Shown: in pieces, positions 16,595-24,665 of the stretch
Layout: each line of letters opens with the position of its first letter
Position numbering within the stretch: position 1 is the first letter of the stretch
Notes under the pieces: model-generated
Seen by the model: only the letters and a program-made list of their open reading frames with translations
Database searches by the model: none
What the model was told of the DNA's origin: nothing
Program-made: the position numbers and the translations under genes
Source: Rhodobacteraceae bacterium HTCC2150
GTDB lineage: Bacteria > Pseudomonadota > Alphaproteobacteria > Rhodobacterales > Rhodobacteraceae
Length of the DNA: 64,000 bases
NCBI GenBank assembly: GCA_000169395.1
Contig: AAXZ01000002.1
Location: 919,360 to 983,359, forward strand
Reading direction: 5' to 3'

Positions 16595-17634
16595 GCGCTT
16601 TGATCCAGCAAGATTACTTCATTTGGTGCAACAGAAAGCTGAACGTCATCGCCTTCTTGTGCCTCAACTCGCTTGGCTTGAACGCGGAATATCGTGCCGT
16701 TGGTTTCGACCATCAAATCAGTGAAATGGCCCTGAAATGCGCGGTGCACAACTTTGGCTTTAATTCCTGTGTTGCCTATGACGGCGCTTTCAGGCCGCCA
16801 GCAAAGGTTCACCTTCTTAGATGTTGGGGCGGTGGGCGTTTCGAACTCGATTGTTCCGATTGCCGTTTCAACCTGAACGATATTTTCGCCTTTTTGCCCA
16901 ACGATTGTGCCGGAAAAAATATTCGCATCGCCGATGAAATCCGCGACAAACTTTGTCTTCGGCGCATGGTAGAGCAACTCGGGTGAATCGACCTGTTCAA
17001 CGCGACCATTGTTCAAAACAACAATGCGGTCCGACATAGCCAAGGCTTCGGCCTGATCATGGGTCACATAGATTGCAGTCAAACCATATTCTTTTTGAAT
17101 GCGCCGAATTTCAATGCGGACCTGATCGCGCAACTTTGCATCTAGGTTGGAAAGCGGTTCATCAAACAAGATCACGCTCGGGCGCATAGCAAGCGCACGA
17201 CCGAGTGAAACACGCTGCTGCTGCCCGCCCGACAATTGGTTTGGCAGCTTTTCCATTTGCGCCGTGAGGTCTAACTTTTCAGAAACGTCATCGATACGCG
17301 TCTTGCGCTCGCTCGCTGGGATCTTCTTTTGCCGCGGGCCAAATTCAAGGTTTTCACGAACTGTCAGGTGCGGAAAGAGGGCGTAAGATTGAAAGCAAAG
17401 TGCCGTGTCGCGCTTTTCCGGAGGAACGTGCGTGACATCTGTTCCGCCGATTTTAATGCTTCCTTCGGACGGCTCCAAAAAGCCCGAGATCAGCTTTAGC
17501 AACGTCGTTTTGCCACAGCCTGATGGGCCTAGAAGCGTCACAAATTCTTCTGGCTGTACATCCAGCGATACATTCGACAATGCTGTAAAATCACCAAATT
17601 TCTTGGTCAATCGCTCGATTTTGATGGCTACCAT
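16591..17634 (-). CDS. ABC transporter ATP-binding protein (PotA/FbpC-like)
   Basis: Cytoplasmic ATPase, 347 residues from the ATG at 17634 (MVAIKIERLTKKFGDF). Walker A is GPSGCGKTT, the signature is LSGGQQQRVSLGRAL, Walker B is VILFDEPLSNLDA, and the switch histidine is in YVTHDQ. The C-terminal TOBE domain (about 270-345) carries NLCWRPESAVI. It is the first gene of the operon and lies immediately downstream of a palindrome that may be the ROK operator. The start is supported by the position of the Walker A motif and by the proximity of the operator. Confidence 0.92.
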   Translation of the reverse strand: MVAIKIERLTKKFGDFTALSNVSLDVQPEEFVTLLGPSGCGKTTLLKLISGFLEPSEGSIKIGGTDVTHVPPEKRDTALCFQSYALFPHLTVRENLEFGPRQKKIPASERKTRIDDVSEKLDLTAQMEKLPNQLSGGQQQRVSLGRALAMRPSVILFDEPLSNLDAKLRDQVRIEIRRIQKEYGLTAIYVTHDQAEALAMSDRIVVLNNGRVEQVDSPELLYHAPKTKFVADFIGDANIFSGTIVGQKGENIVQVETAIGTIEFETPTAPTSKKVNLCWRPESAVIGNTGIKAKVVHRAFQGHFTDLMVETNGTIFRVQAKRVEAQEGDDVQLSVAPNEVILLDQSA

Positions 17635-17647
17635 GAGTCCCCCAATT

Positions 17648-17670
17648 TTATTACTCACAAGTAGTAATAA
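17648..17670. promoter_or_regulatory. palindrome TTATTACT-N7-AGTAATAA, candidate ROK operator
   Basis: Perfect 8-bp arms at 17648-17655 and 17663-17670, 13 nt upstream of the ATPase start and 88 nt upstream of the divergent ROK gene. AT-rich palindromes like this are typical of NagC/XylR-type operators. A repressor bound here would block the sugar-uptake operon. Binding is not shown. Confidence 0.55.
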
Positions 17671-17758
17671 TAATTTTGGATCAGTCAAGCGTTTCTTTTT
17701 TGAACAATTGCTTGCACGGAAACATCTGCTTGGTCTATCGAGTTTGCAGGAGTCATTG

Positions 17759-18880
17759 ATGCGAAAATTGGGCGAAATAGAGAAAACCGCGGCTTTAAAT
17801 GCGAGCGAAAGAAAGCTTCTTTCGATCGTCCGTCAGTTGGGGCCAATCGCGCGTTCGGATGTAACTGCGCATTCAGGGCTTTCGCAACAATCGGTCCATC
17901 GTCTGATCGACAATCTGCAAACCAAAGGTTTCTTGCGCTTTCGCCCTGCAACGATCAAAGGCCGTGGAAAACCAAGCCCGATGGTGGAAATTGATCAAGA
18001 TACCTTTGTGTCTTTGGGGTTGTCCTTCACGACCGAAAAAGTGATGGCTTGCTTGCTTGATCTCAAAGGCTCGCCCTTGGTCGAAGTCGAACTGGATGTA
18101 CTTCCTAATGATCCATCCGCTGTCCTAGATATGTTGGCAGATCGGATTGAACATTGGCAGGAAGACGAACTTGTAAACCGCCAATTGATTGGAATCGGTA
18201 TTGCGATGCAGGGGTATCGCACTGGCGCAGCGGACAAATTTGAACCACCGACACTTCTGTCAAATTGGCAAAACTTGGAACTTGTACCACTTTTCCAAGA
18301 CCGCTTCGGTCTTCCGGTTTTTACCGAGAACAACGCAACGTCTTGCGCGACCGCCGAATACTATCTTGGAGGCGCAGGCGAGCATAGTTGCTTCGCTTAT
18401 TTGTCGTTCAACCATGGCTACGGCGCGGGCCTTTATTGGCAAAATAGCCCCATTCAGGGCGGGCACGGCAATGCTGGTGAAATTGGGTCGATCTATCGGC
18501 CCGAGGATTCAATCCACCGTCCAGCACTTGGAGAGCTTCTGAAGCGGATGCAGGCAGATGGGCACGAAATCACGCACATTTCCGAATTACCGACATTCTT
18601 TTCAGAAGAACTGCCCGTAATTTCGGATTGGGTTCATGAAGTTGGCCCCTATTTGCGCCAATCAATTGCGGCGTTGAAAGGGGTCTTAGATCCAACAGCC
18701 ATTTTCTTCGGCGGCGAGGCACCCCACGGTCTGCGACAGGCATTGATCAAAGAAATGAATGCTGTTGAGCGGATTGTTCACGGCCCCGACCCGGTCTTCC
18801 TCGTCAGTCAAATTGAAGGTGATGCGGCTCACCTTGGCGCTGCTTTTCTACCGTTGCATCAGCTGGTTTTCGGAAGCTAG
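17759..18880 (+). CDS. ROK-family transcriptional regulator
   Basis: 373 residues from the ATG at 17759, which follows GCAGGAG. The longer reading frame upstream is antisense to the ATPase gene and not credible. An N-terminal winged HTH (SERKLLSIVRQLGPIARSDV, SGLSQQSVHRLI) is followed by a ROK sugar-kinase-like domain. Its ligand loop is ENNATSCATAEYYLGG and its glycine block is GHGNAGEIGSI. The CxCGxxGCxE zinc motif seen in many ROK proteins is missing. It is divergent from the ABC-galT operon and is its likely sugar-responsive repressor. Confidence 0.9.
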   Translation: MRKLGEIEKTAALNASERKLLSIVRQLGPIARSDVTAHSGLSQQSVHRLIDNLQTKGFLRFRPATIKGRGKPSPMVEIDQDTFVSLGLSFTTEKVMACLLDLKGSPLVEVELDVLPNDPSAVLDMLADRIEHWQEDELVNRQLIGIGIAMQGYRTGAADKFEPPTLLSNWQNLELVPLFQDRFGLPVFTENNATSCATAEYYLGGAGEHSCFAYLSFNHGYGAGLYWQNSPIQGGHGNAGEIGSIYRPEDSIHRPALGELLKRMQADGHEITHISELPTFFSEELPVISDWVHEVGPYLRQSIAALKGVLDPTAIFFGGEAPHGLRQALIKEMNAVERIVHGPDPVFLVSQIEGDAAHLGAAFLPLHQLVFGS

Positions 18881-19073
18881 ACCAACATAAGAAATTGAGA
18901 AATCCATGTTTGACGCTCGCCGAAGTCACGTCCCGAATAGATGCACCCGACCAAGAAGCGGCCATTCAATTTACTCTGAGCAAGGGCAGCTTCGTCCCCC
19001 AAAGCAGACATCTGGGCAGAATGTAGCGAAGGGCTGCTTCCCGCCATTTCCACCTCAGGCGGAGTGGCAGCTA

Positions 19074-19133
19074 AGCTACGTTTCAGGGTATGCTCTGGAG
19101 GTCATGCGGGAGCATATGGAGCGGATGTGGTGA
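19074..19133 (+). pseudogene. integrase remnant: last 19 codons
   Basis: SYVSGYALEVMREHMERMW plus stop is almost the same tail as the remnant at 11380-11541 (NYGSGYALEVMREHM), including at DNA level. The invariant Gly after the catalytic Tyr is replaced by Val. The preceding sequence (about 18906-19073) has no clear integrase homology. The sugar cluster lies exactly between these two same-orientation tails. Confidence 0.7.
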
Positions 19134-19158
19134 AGGATATTTTCTGGATATTAAATAA

Positions 19159-19299
19159 ATGAACAAAGCCCGAGCATTTAACCCGTTCTTGTGTGCAAAG
19201 ACTGATAAGTTGATGGCGCTCATCGCAGAAGTACAAACACAAATGAGTGGGTATGAGGCTTATTACGAGACCCGCAAGAGAGCTCGAAGACCCGCTGAC
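19159..19299 (+). pseudogene. truncated hypothetical gene cut by the IS481 element
   Basis: Reads MNKARAFNPFLCAKTDKLMA, continues with LIAEVQTQMSGYEAYYETRKRARRP, and then runs into the IS end at about 19300. The peptide looks like a real helical protein, with regular heptad-like spacing and few rare residues. I do not recognise its family. The reading frame continues into IS sequence and has no natural C-terminus. It lies directly after an integrase tail, as island genes often do. Confidence 0.5.
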
Positions 19300-20142
19300 T
19301 GTAGCCTAGACGAACCTGCGGGACACTTGTGGGGTTACTGTAGCTTGTCTCTGAGAGCTTCGTAAGGGGTCTGCCCATTGTGCGCGCCGTGTGGTCTGGC
19401 GAAGTTGTAAAACCGTTCCCACTCGTCCAGCTTGGCCTCGAGATCGACATCACCCTTGTAGCTCAGGAGCTGATAGAACGCCTGTTGATCGGATCGGTGA
19501 GATCGCTCCACTTTTCCATTTAACTGGGGCGTGCCGCGTTTTATGTAGGCGTGCCTGATCCCAACATCTTCAACATGCCAATGGAATTTGGCTTGGAACT
19601 CGTGGCCGTTATCTGTCCGCACTTCACGAATACGGAACGGGAACTTTTCAATGATGTGATCAATGAAGTCGATTGCGCTTGCCTGCGTGTGTTTCTCGTA
19701 GATCTTAAGGGCCCGAACTCTTGTCGCATCATCGATCGCGGTGAACTGGAAGCGGCGTACTTTCTCGCCGCGTTTTCCTTTGAATGTCAGAAACTTGACG
19801 TCAACTTGGATATGGTGTCCTGGCACCTGTTTCTGATAGCGTTTTGTGTGTAATTTACGCATTCGTGTGCCTCTGGGTAGTCGGTTGAGACCATTGCGCT
19901 TGAGGATACGGTAAACCCCTGCATCCGAGATTTTGATGCCGTGATAGCGCGCCAAATACCGACGATCCTGATGGGCCCGAGGTGATACTTGCGGCGTAGA
20001 TACAGAACCTTCTCCACGATCTCTGGCGGCGTTTGATTGGCAGGGTTCTTTGGAATAGATTTGGCATTCTTCAGACCAGATTCGCCATGCTTTTGATACG
20101 CATCCCGCCATCTATAGAAGCTGGATCTCCCAATCCGAAAAT
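19300..20142 (-). mobile_element. IS481-type insertion sequence, 5'-truncated remnant
   Basis: Contains a transposase gene on the minus strand. The left boundary is placed at the TGTAGCC at 19300, where the interrupted gene stops making sense. The right boundary is placed where an intergenic repeat begins at 20143. The expected N-terminal part of the transposase and a matching right terminal repeat are absent. The element is incomplete and cannot move by itself. Boundaries are inferred and accurate to perhaps 20 nt. Confidence 0.65.
19335..20142 (-). pseudogene. IS481-family DDE transposase, N-truncated and frameshifted
   Basis: Read in two frames. The first part gives RIGRSSFYRWRDAYQKHG through LRRKYHLGPIRIV. 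A 1-nt loss near 19955-19963 then shifts to YLARYHGIKISDAGVYRIL and onward. The catalytic triad is present: D in HIQVDVKF, D in RTDNGHEF, and E in NGKVERSH. The C-terminal YNFARPHGAHNGQTPYEAL is the IS481 signature. The first helix of the N-terminal HTH is missing. With truncation and frameshift it is non-functional. Confidence 0.85.
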
Positions 20143-20212
20143 GCTGCGACCGATCTAATGGCGGCAAGGAGCCCTAAGTAACCGATGCTGCACGATGCAC
20201 GAACGGCCGAAG
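20143..20212. repeat. copy of a dispersed intergenic repeat (partner at 28660-28730)
   Basis: GCTGCGACCGATCTAATGGC followed by GGCAAGGAGCCCT and then CGATGCTGCACGATGCACGAA aligns over about 60 nt with 28660-28730. A shorter match (AATGGCGGCAACGAGCC) is at 46324-46340. It abuts the truncated end of the IS481 remnant, so the deletion that removed the IS end may have used this repeat. Confidence 0.6.
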
Positions 20213-20373
20213 AGACGCGGAAGCTGACATTTGCACTAGGTCCCTCCGCGTCATCTGTCCCTTGGCGGATCTCGACGAGAGTTCCTACGCCAGTGCTGAG
20301 AACAGGCTGTTAAATTGGCAGACAAGGGAGCCCGCTATCGGTGCGTAATCGTTGAGGCAGGCACCAATGTATC

Positions 20374-20940
20374 CTAGCCCTTTTCGGCCGGCATCGTCTT
20401 AAGGCGGGAGATTGTTGATCGGCTTACTCCCAAGAGCCTGCCGATTTCTGCTGCGGTCTTGCCCATTGACAGTAGGGAAAGTGCCTCGGCACGGTCAGTC
20501 TCGCTAAGTTTTTTAGGTCGCCCTTTACTAAGCCCGATAGACCTCGGGCGATCTTCGATGGCGCGACTTTCAAGATCAGCCAAACCCAGCTCGTAGTCTA
20601 TGACACCACCTAAAATATCCAGAACCACCTTTGCGCGTTCACCTTCAGTATTTGCCCATGGCTCTGCAATCGAGCGAAATGCAACACCCTTGTTGCTCAG
20701 CATTTCGATCAGGTTCAAAAGCTCTGCAATGGAGTCGGCAACAGCGGATAGCCTTGACACAACGACAACATCCCCCGCTGAAACGTCCTCCAAAAAGGCA
20801 GCTAAAGAGTTCGCCCCGTCATTTACACCTGCAGCAGTATCGCGCCACACGCGATCGCAGCCTTGCCGCTGAAGTTCGCTTAGCTGAACCTCATTTCGGT
20901 ACCATTTGGACGATACGCGCGCATATCCGATTTTTACCAT
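20374..20940 (-). CDS. serine recombinase (resolvase/invertase type) with altered catalytic motif
   Basis: 188 residues. N-terminal catalytic domain begins MVKIGYARVSSKW with the nucleophile Ser10. A C-terminal Hin-like HTH follows (AEIGRLLGVSRSTISRLK, about 160-180). The conserved motif [KR]LDR(L/V)xR[SD] reads RLSAVADS at 63-70: Asp becomes Ser65, and the two catalytic arginines become Ala66 and Asp69. The later EFER-type helix reads DYELGLADLES, also without its Arg. It may bind DNA without recombining it. It lies inside the att-bounded region between the IS remnant and the NCS1 genes. Confidence 0.85.
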   Translation of the reverse strand: MVKIGYARVSSKWYRNEVQLSELQRQGCDRVWRDTAAGVNDGANSLAAFLEDVSAGDVVVVSRLSAVADSIAELLNLIEMLSNKGVAFRSIAEPWANTEGERAKVVLDILGGVIDYELGLADLESRAIEDRPRSIGLSKGRPKKLSETDRAEALSLLSMGKTAAEIGRLLGVSRSTISRLKTMPAEKG

Positions 20941-21068
20941 TCTTGATCAGACTCGCCGTTGTTCTTGACTATTGCACGCATTTATGACCGTATTATTGCA
21001 CGCGGTTCTGCACGATCATAGCGTTGGACCAATGAAAAGACAATATCTCCACGAGCCATTGGGACACT

Positions 21069-22493
21069 ATGCGGCAATCTTCCTCTCACCTTCATAGAGA
21101 TCCCAGCCTCTATAACGAGGATCTAGCCGCTACGCCGTCTAATGAGCGCGAGTGGGGCTGGTTTGAATTGTTCAACGTCTGGGCCAATGATGTGCAATCG
21201 CTGTTCGGGTATACATTGGCGGCATCCCTTTTTGTGACCTACGGGCTGAACGGCTGGGCAGTGTTTGCAGGTATTGTGTTGGCAGGGTTCGTTGTCATGG
21301 GGCTCGTTAATTTGATCGGCAAACCCAGCGTCGAACACGGAATTCCATTTCCAGTCATGGCACGGGCCAGCATGGGTGTGCGGGGGGCAAACTTTCCAGC
21401 AATGATCCGCGCCGTCGTCGCCATCTTTTGGTTTGGGGTTCAGACTTACTTTGCGTCGACCGCTCTGGCACTGGCATTCATTGCGCTTATTGGGTCAAAT
21501 GGCCCACCCGTCTTTCTGGGTCTTAGTTCCATCGAGTGGATCGCCTTCCTTGCGGTCTGGGCCTTTCAAATCATGTTATTCTGGAACGGAATTGACCTGA
21601 TTGTGGACTTCCTCAATTTCGCGGGCCCATTTGTTTACGTTGTAATGCTCACACTTGCCGTCACAATCTGGATAGAGGTTGGCAATGACCTTTGGTTGGA
21701 ACTTGGCACAATCTTCAGAGGGACAGGCAGTCACCAGGGGAGTTCGCTGGGGGCGTTTGTCGCCATTGTCGGCACCATGATCGCCTATTTTTCGGCCGTT
21801 GTTATCAATTTCGGAGACTTCTCGCGTTTCGTGCGCTCGGAGCACGAAATGCGTAAAGGCAACCTGCTGGGGCTGCCCATAAACATTGCCTTCTTTTCCT
21901 TGATCGCTCTGATCGTAACTGCGGGAACTGTTGCGCTTTGGGGGGAGCCGATGACCAATCCAACAGACATTGTTGCCCGCATAGATTCATTGCCTTTGAC
22001 AATACTTGCAGCAATTACATTTTTCGCCGCCACGGTTGGGATCAACCTTGTAGCCAACTTCATCCCACCCGCCTACGACCTTGCAAACCTGATGCCAAGC
22101 CGGATCAATTTCCGTGTCGCTGGCATCATAACCTCTGCCTGTGCGCTGGTGATCGGGGGACTTTGGGTTTCGACAATCAGTCATATAGGGATACTGGGCC
22201 TTGTGAACACCTTGGGGGCTGTGCTGGCCCCAGTCTACGGCATCATCGTTGTCGATTATTATCTCGTCAAATCCGGCAAGCTGGACGTTGACCAACTCTT
22301 CTCGGCCGCGCGCGATGGAGAATACTTTTACACCAACGGTTGGAACATGGCGGCTATGGTGTCGTTCGTTTTGCCAGCGATATTTTCCGTACTTACGGTC
22401 TGGGTCCCCATGCTGAATGCCCTTTCGGGTTTTGCATGGGTGATCGGCGCAGGGTTCGGAGGCGTGTTCTACTGGGCAATCGCAAAGCGTTAG
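21069..22493 (+). CDS. NCS1-family nucleobase/allantoin-type permease, copy A
   Basis: Inner-membrane secondary transporter, 474 residues, about 12 helices. NCS1 landmarks are NVWANDVQSLFGYTLAASLF in helix 1, GIPFPVMARASMGVRGANFP, and ISFAAT-like AITFFAATVGINLVANFIPP. The family imports cytosine, allantoin, hydantoins or purines with H+ or Na+. The substrate cannot be fixed by eye. The next gene is a second NCS1 transporter on the same strand, 136 nt downstream. Confidence 0.88.
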   Translation: MRQSSSHLHRDPSLYNEDLAATPSNEREWGWFELFNVWANDVQSLFGYTLAASLFVTYGLNGWAVFAGIVLAGFVVMGLVNLIGKPSVEHGIPFPVMARASMGVRGANFPAMIRAVVAIFWFGVQTYFASTALALAFIALIGSNGPPVFLGLSSIEWIAFLAVWAFQIMLFWNGIDLIVDFLNFAGPFVYVVMLTLAVTIWIEVGNDLWLELGTIFRGTGSHQGSSLGAFVAIVGTMIAYFSAVVINFGDFSRFVRSEHEMRKGNLLGLPINIAFFSLIALIVTAGTVALWGEPMTNPTDIVARIDSLPLTILAAITFFAATVGINLVANFIPPAYDLANLMPSRINFRVAGIITSACALVIGGLWVSTISHIGILGLVNTLGAVLAPVYGIIVVDYYLVKSGKLDVDQLFSAARDGEYFYTNGWNMAAMVSFVLPAIFSVLTVWVPMLNALSGFAWVIGAGFGGVFYWAIAKR

Positions 22494-22629
22494 CACGGTA
22501 ATTTATCCGAAGCCTTCGGGTGGGGGAGTGGCCACGTGACACGGCCAAAATTGGACAGGGCAATTAGCCCGAGCCAAGTCACGCACAAAAAAATAGGGGA
22601 CAATCCCCATATCCATCTTGGAGGAAGAC

Positions 22630-24036
22630 ATGGACAGTAAAAGCACGACAAATCCCGAAGGGGATACACTAAATCCGGCAACACCGGACGAAAAGACATG
22701 GGGGTCCTTCGCGATCTTCAATGTATGGGCCAACGATGTGCAATCGCTCTTTGGCTATTCGCTCGTTGCCTCACTCTTTATCTCATACGGCGTTGGTGGT
22801 TTGACTGCTTTTGCCGCATTGATCGCCTCGGGCTTATTCGTGATGTTCATGGTGAACCTCTCCGGCGCACCTGGCGAAAAGTACGGCATTCCGTTTCCGG
22901 TACTCGCGCGTTCCAGCCTGGGTACAGCTGGCTCCAAACTGCCATCAGTGCTGCGCGCCGTTGTCGCGGTGTTTTGGTACGGCGTTCAGGTCTATTTCGC
23001 CTCAACCGCACTTTCTTTGCTGATCCGCTCGCTCACGGGCGTCAGTGGTGGAACCGAGATGTTGGGATTGACCGGAATTGATTGGCTTTCCTTCGTTATC
23101 GTTTGGGCGGTCCACATTGCGATCTTCTGGCGCGGCATGGGCTGGGTTGAGAAGTTTCTCAACTTTGCCGGACCGTTCGTTTATCTTGTTATGATCGGCC
23201 TTGTGATCGTTCTGTGGCAGCGGGCCGATGGGCAATTGCTGAGCGCGACTGCGACAATCTTTGCCAACCCTGAGGGCACGTTTAGCACCGAACTCAAGGG
23301 CTTCATTGCTATTTTCGGAACCATGGTCGCCTACTTTTCGGCGGTTATGATCAATTTCTCTGACTTCTCGCGCTACTCTAGCAGCAAGGCGTCCATGAAG
23401 ACGGGCAACCTTTTGGGCTTGCCACTGAACATGATCCTGTTCTCTGCATTGGCGCTTTTGACAACTGGCGGTGCCGCCGTTGTGTTCGGTGAAGCCATCA
23501 TCAACCCAACCGAGATTGTCGAGAAAACCGACAGCGTATTGTTGGCCATTATCGCAGCGATTACGTTCTTCGCGGCGACTGTGGGTATCAATCTGGTTGC
23601 GAACTTTATCCCTGCGGTGAACGGCATTGCCAACCTCGCACCGGGTAAGATCAGCTTCCGTCAGGCAGGTTTGGTCACGTCAATCTTCGCCTTGGTTATT
23701 GGCGGGCTTTGGACGGCGGTCATCTCAAACATCGGGATTTCAGGTTTCGTGAACACGCTCGGCGCAACATTGGCTCCGATCTTCGGTATCATGATCGTGG
23801 ACTACTACAAGATCCGCAAAGAAGAGCTGAACCTCGATGATCTCTACAACATGGAGGGCGGCGCCTATCACTATAGCAACGGCTGGCATGACAAGGGCCT
23901 GATCGCCTTTGCCGTCGCATCGGTCTTTTCAGTTGCTACGGTCTGGGTCCCTGCATTGGGTTTCTTGTCTGGCTACGCTTGGATCATCGGCGCAATCCTC
24001 GGTGGTGCCATCTACCTTGGGATCGCAAAGAAGTAA
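22630..24036 (+). CDS. NCS1-family nucleobase/allantoin-type permease, copy B
   Basis: 468 residues from the ATG at 22630 (MDSKSTTNPEG), which follows GGAGGA at 22619-22624 at proper spacing. An in-frame TTG upstream overlaps that ribosome site and is rejected. Helix 1 (NVWANDVQSLFGYSLVASLF) and the AITFFAATVGINLVANFIPA block are shared with copy A, so the two are paralogues that have diverged moderately. A strong terminator follows at 24077. No catabolic enzyme for a nucleobase is nearby. Confidence 0.88.
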   Translation: MDSKSTTNPEGDTLNPATPDEKTWGSFAIFNVWANDVQSLFGYSLVASLFISYGVGGLTAFAALIASGLFVMFMVNLSGAPGEKYGIPFPVLARSSLGTAGSKLPSVLRAVVAVFWYGVQVYFASTALSLLIRSLTGVSGGTEMLGLTGIDWLSFVIVWAVHIAIFWRGMGWVEKFLNFAGPFVYLVMIGLVIVLWQRADGQLLSATATIFANPEGTFSTELKGFIAIFGTMVAYFSAVMINFSDFSRYSSSKASMKTGNLLGLPLNMILFSALALLTTGGAAVVFGEAIINPTEIVEKTDSVLLAIIAAITFFAATVGINLVANFIPAVNGIANLAPGKISFRQAGLVTSIFALVIGGLWTAVISNIGISGFVNTLGATLAPIFGIMIVDYYKIRKEELNLDDLYNMEGGAYHYSNGWHDKGLIAFAVASVFSVATVWVPALGFLSGYAWIIGAILGGAIYLGIAKK

Positions 24037-24076
24037 CTCTCGAACGACGAAGCCCAGTCATGGGCTGCCCCTAACT

Positions 24077-24104
24077 GGGCGCCAATTTATTGGCGCCCTT
24101 TTTT
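24077..24104 (+). terminator. intrinsic terminator after the NCS1 genes
   Basis: GGGCGCCAAT (24077-24086) pairs perfectly with ATTGGCGCCC (24089-24098) and is followed by TTTTTT. This is a textbook rho-independent terminator. Confidence 0.92.
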
Positions 24105-24451
24105 GCCTGAGCTGATTTACGACTTGCTGTGGCTTGGGTTTAGGGAGCACTGCAACTTTGGGCCAAGACCGGACATTCAAAACCATCGCTGCAATGTCGG
24201 TTTTGTCCGCGTTGTGTGAATTCGCGACCCTCTTGATTTCGCTGTTGCAGCGAATGGCCGGTCTGACGGGCCGCACCGCAGCAAGGCGATCAATGGGTGA
24301 ATGGCCGGTAGGGGCCGCTTGTGTCTAACTGCAATACGGCTAAAAGGAAAATTTAGTACAAACAGCTGTCTATTGGGGGTATTTTTGGGGGTACCATTTT
24401 AGAATTTAATTTTATTAATATTTAAAAACAATATATTAAGCACTAAATCAC
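24105..24451. other. gene-free stretch: repeat remnants then AT-rich island border
   Basis: The first 200 nt contain degenerate intergenic-repeat segments (GAGCACTGCAACTTTGGGCC, CATCGCTGCAATGTCGG, GTTGCAGCGAATGGCCGG). From about 24340 the sequence becomes strongly AT-rich up to the second att copy, as expected for IHF/Xis-bending DNA at an island end. Confidence 0.5.
24373..24393 (+). repeat. pair of 9-bp direct repeats TTGGGGGTA
   Basis: TTGGGGGTA at 24373-24381 and 24385-24393, 12 nt apart, in the AT-rich DNA left of att copy 2. Such pairs near att cores are often integrase or excisionase arm sites. The assignment is positional. Confidence 0.4.
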
Positions 24452-24479
24452 AGTCCGTGTGGGGCACCAGAATTCTCCT
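24452..24479 (+). repeat. attachment-site copy 2
   Basis: AGTCCGTGTGGGG then CACCAGAATTCTCCT matches the tRNA-Thr 3' end (9857-9885) except for one missing G in the G-run. It marks the right end of the 9.9-24.4 kb island and the left end of the next element, whose integrase begins about 190 nt later. Confidence 0.85.
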
Positions 24480-24665
24480 AAACTATCCTTGTTTATAAAA
24501 GATTTCCCGTATAATTGGGAATTTCTGAACCAAAACGCGAACCGTTTTGCGTACCACTTTCGTCAGAGTCGAACCTCGAGCTGTCGCGTTTGGGCTGGCT
24601 GTCCCGGCTACTTCATGAGATTCTTTCGGCAACAGGTGGAAGGTGCAGATAAGGAGGCCATGCTA

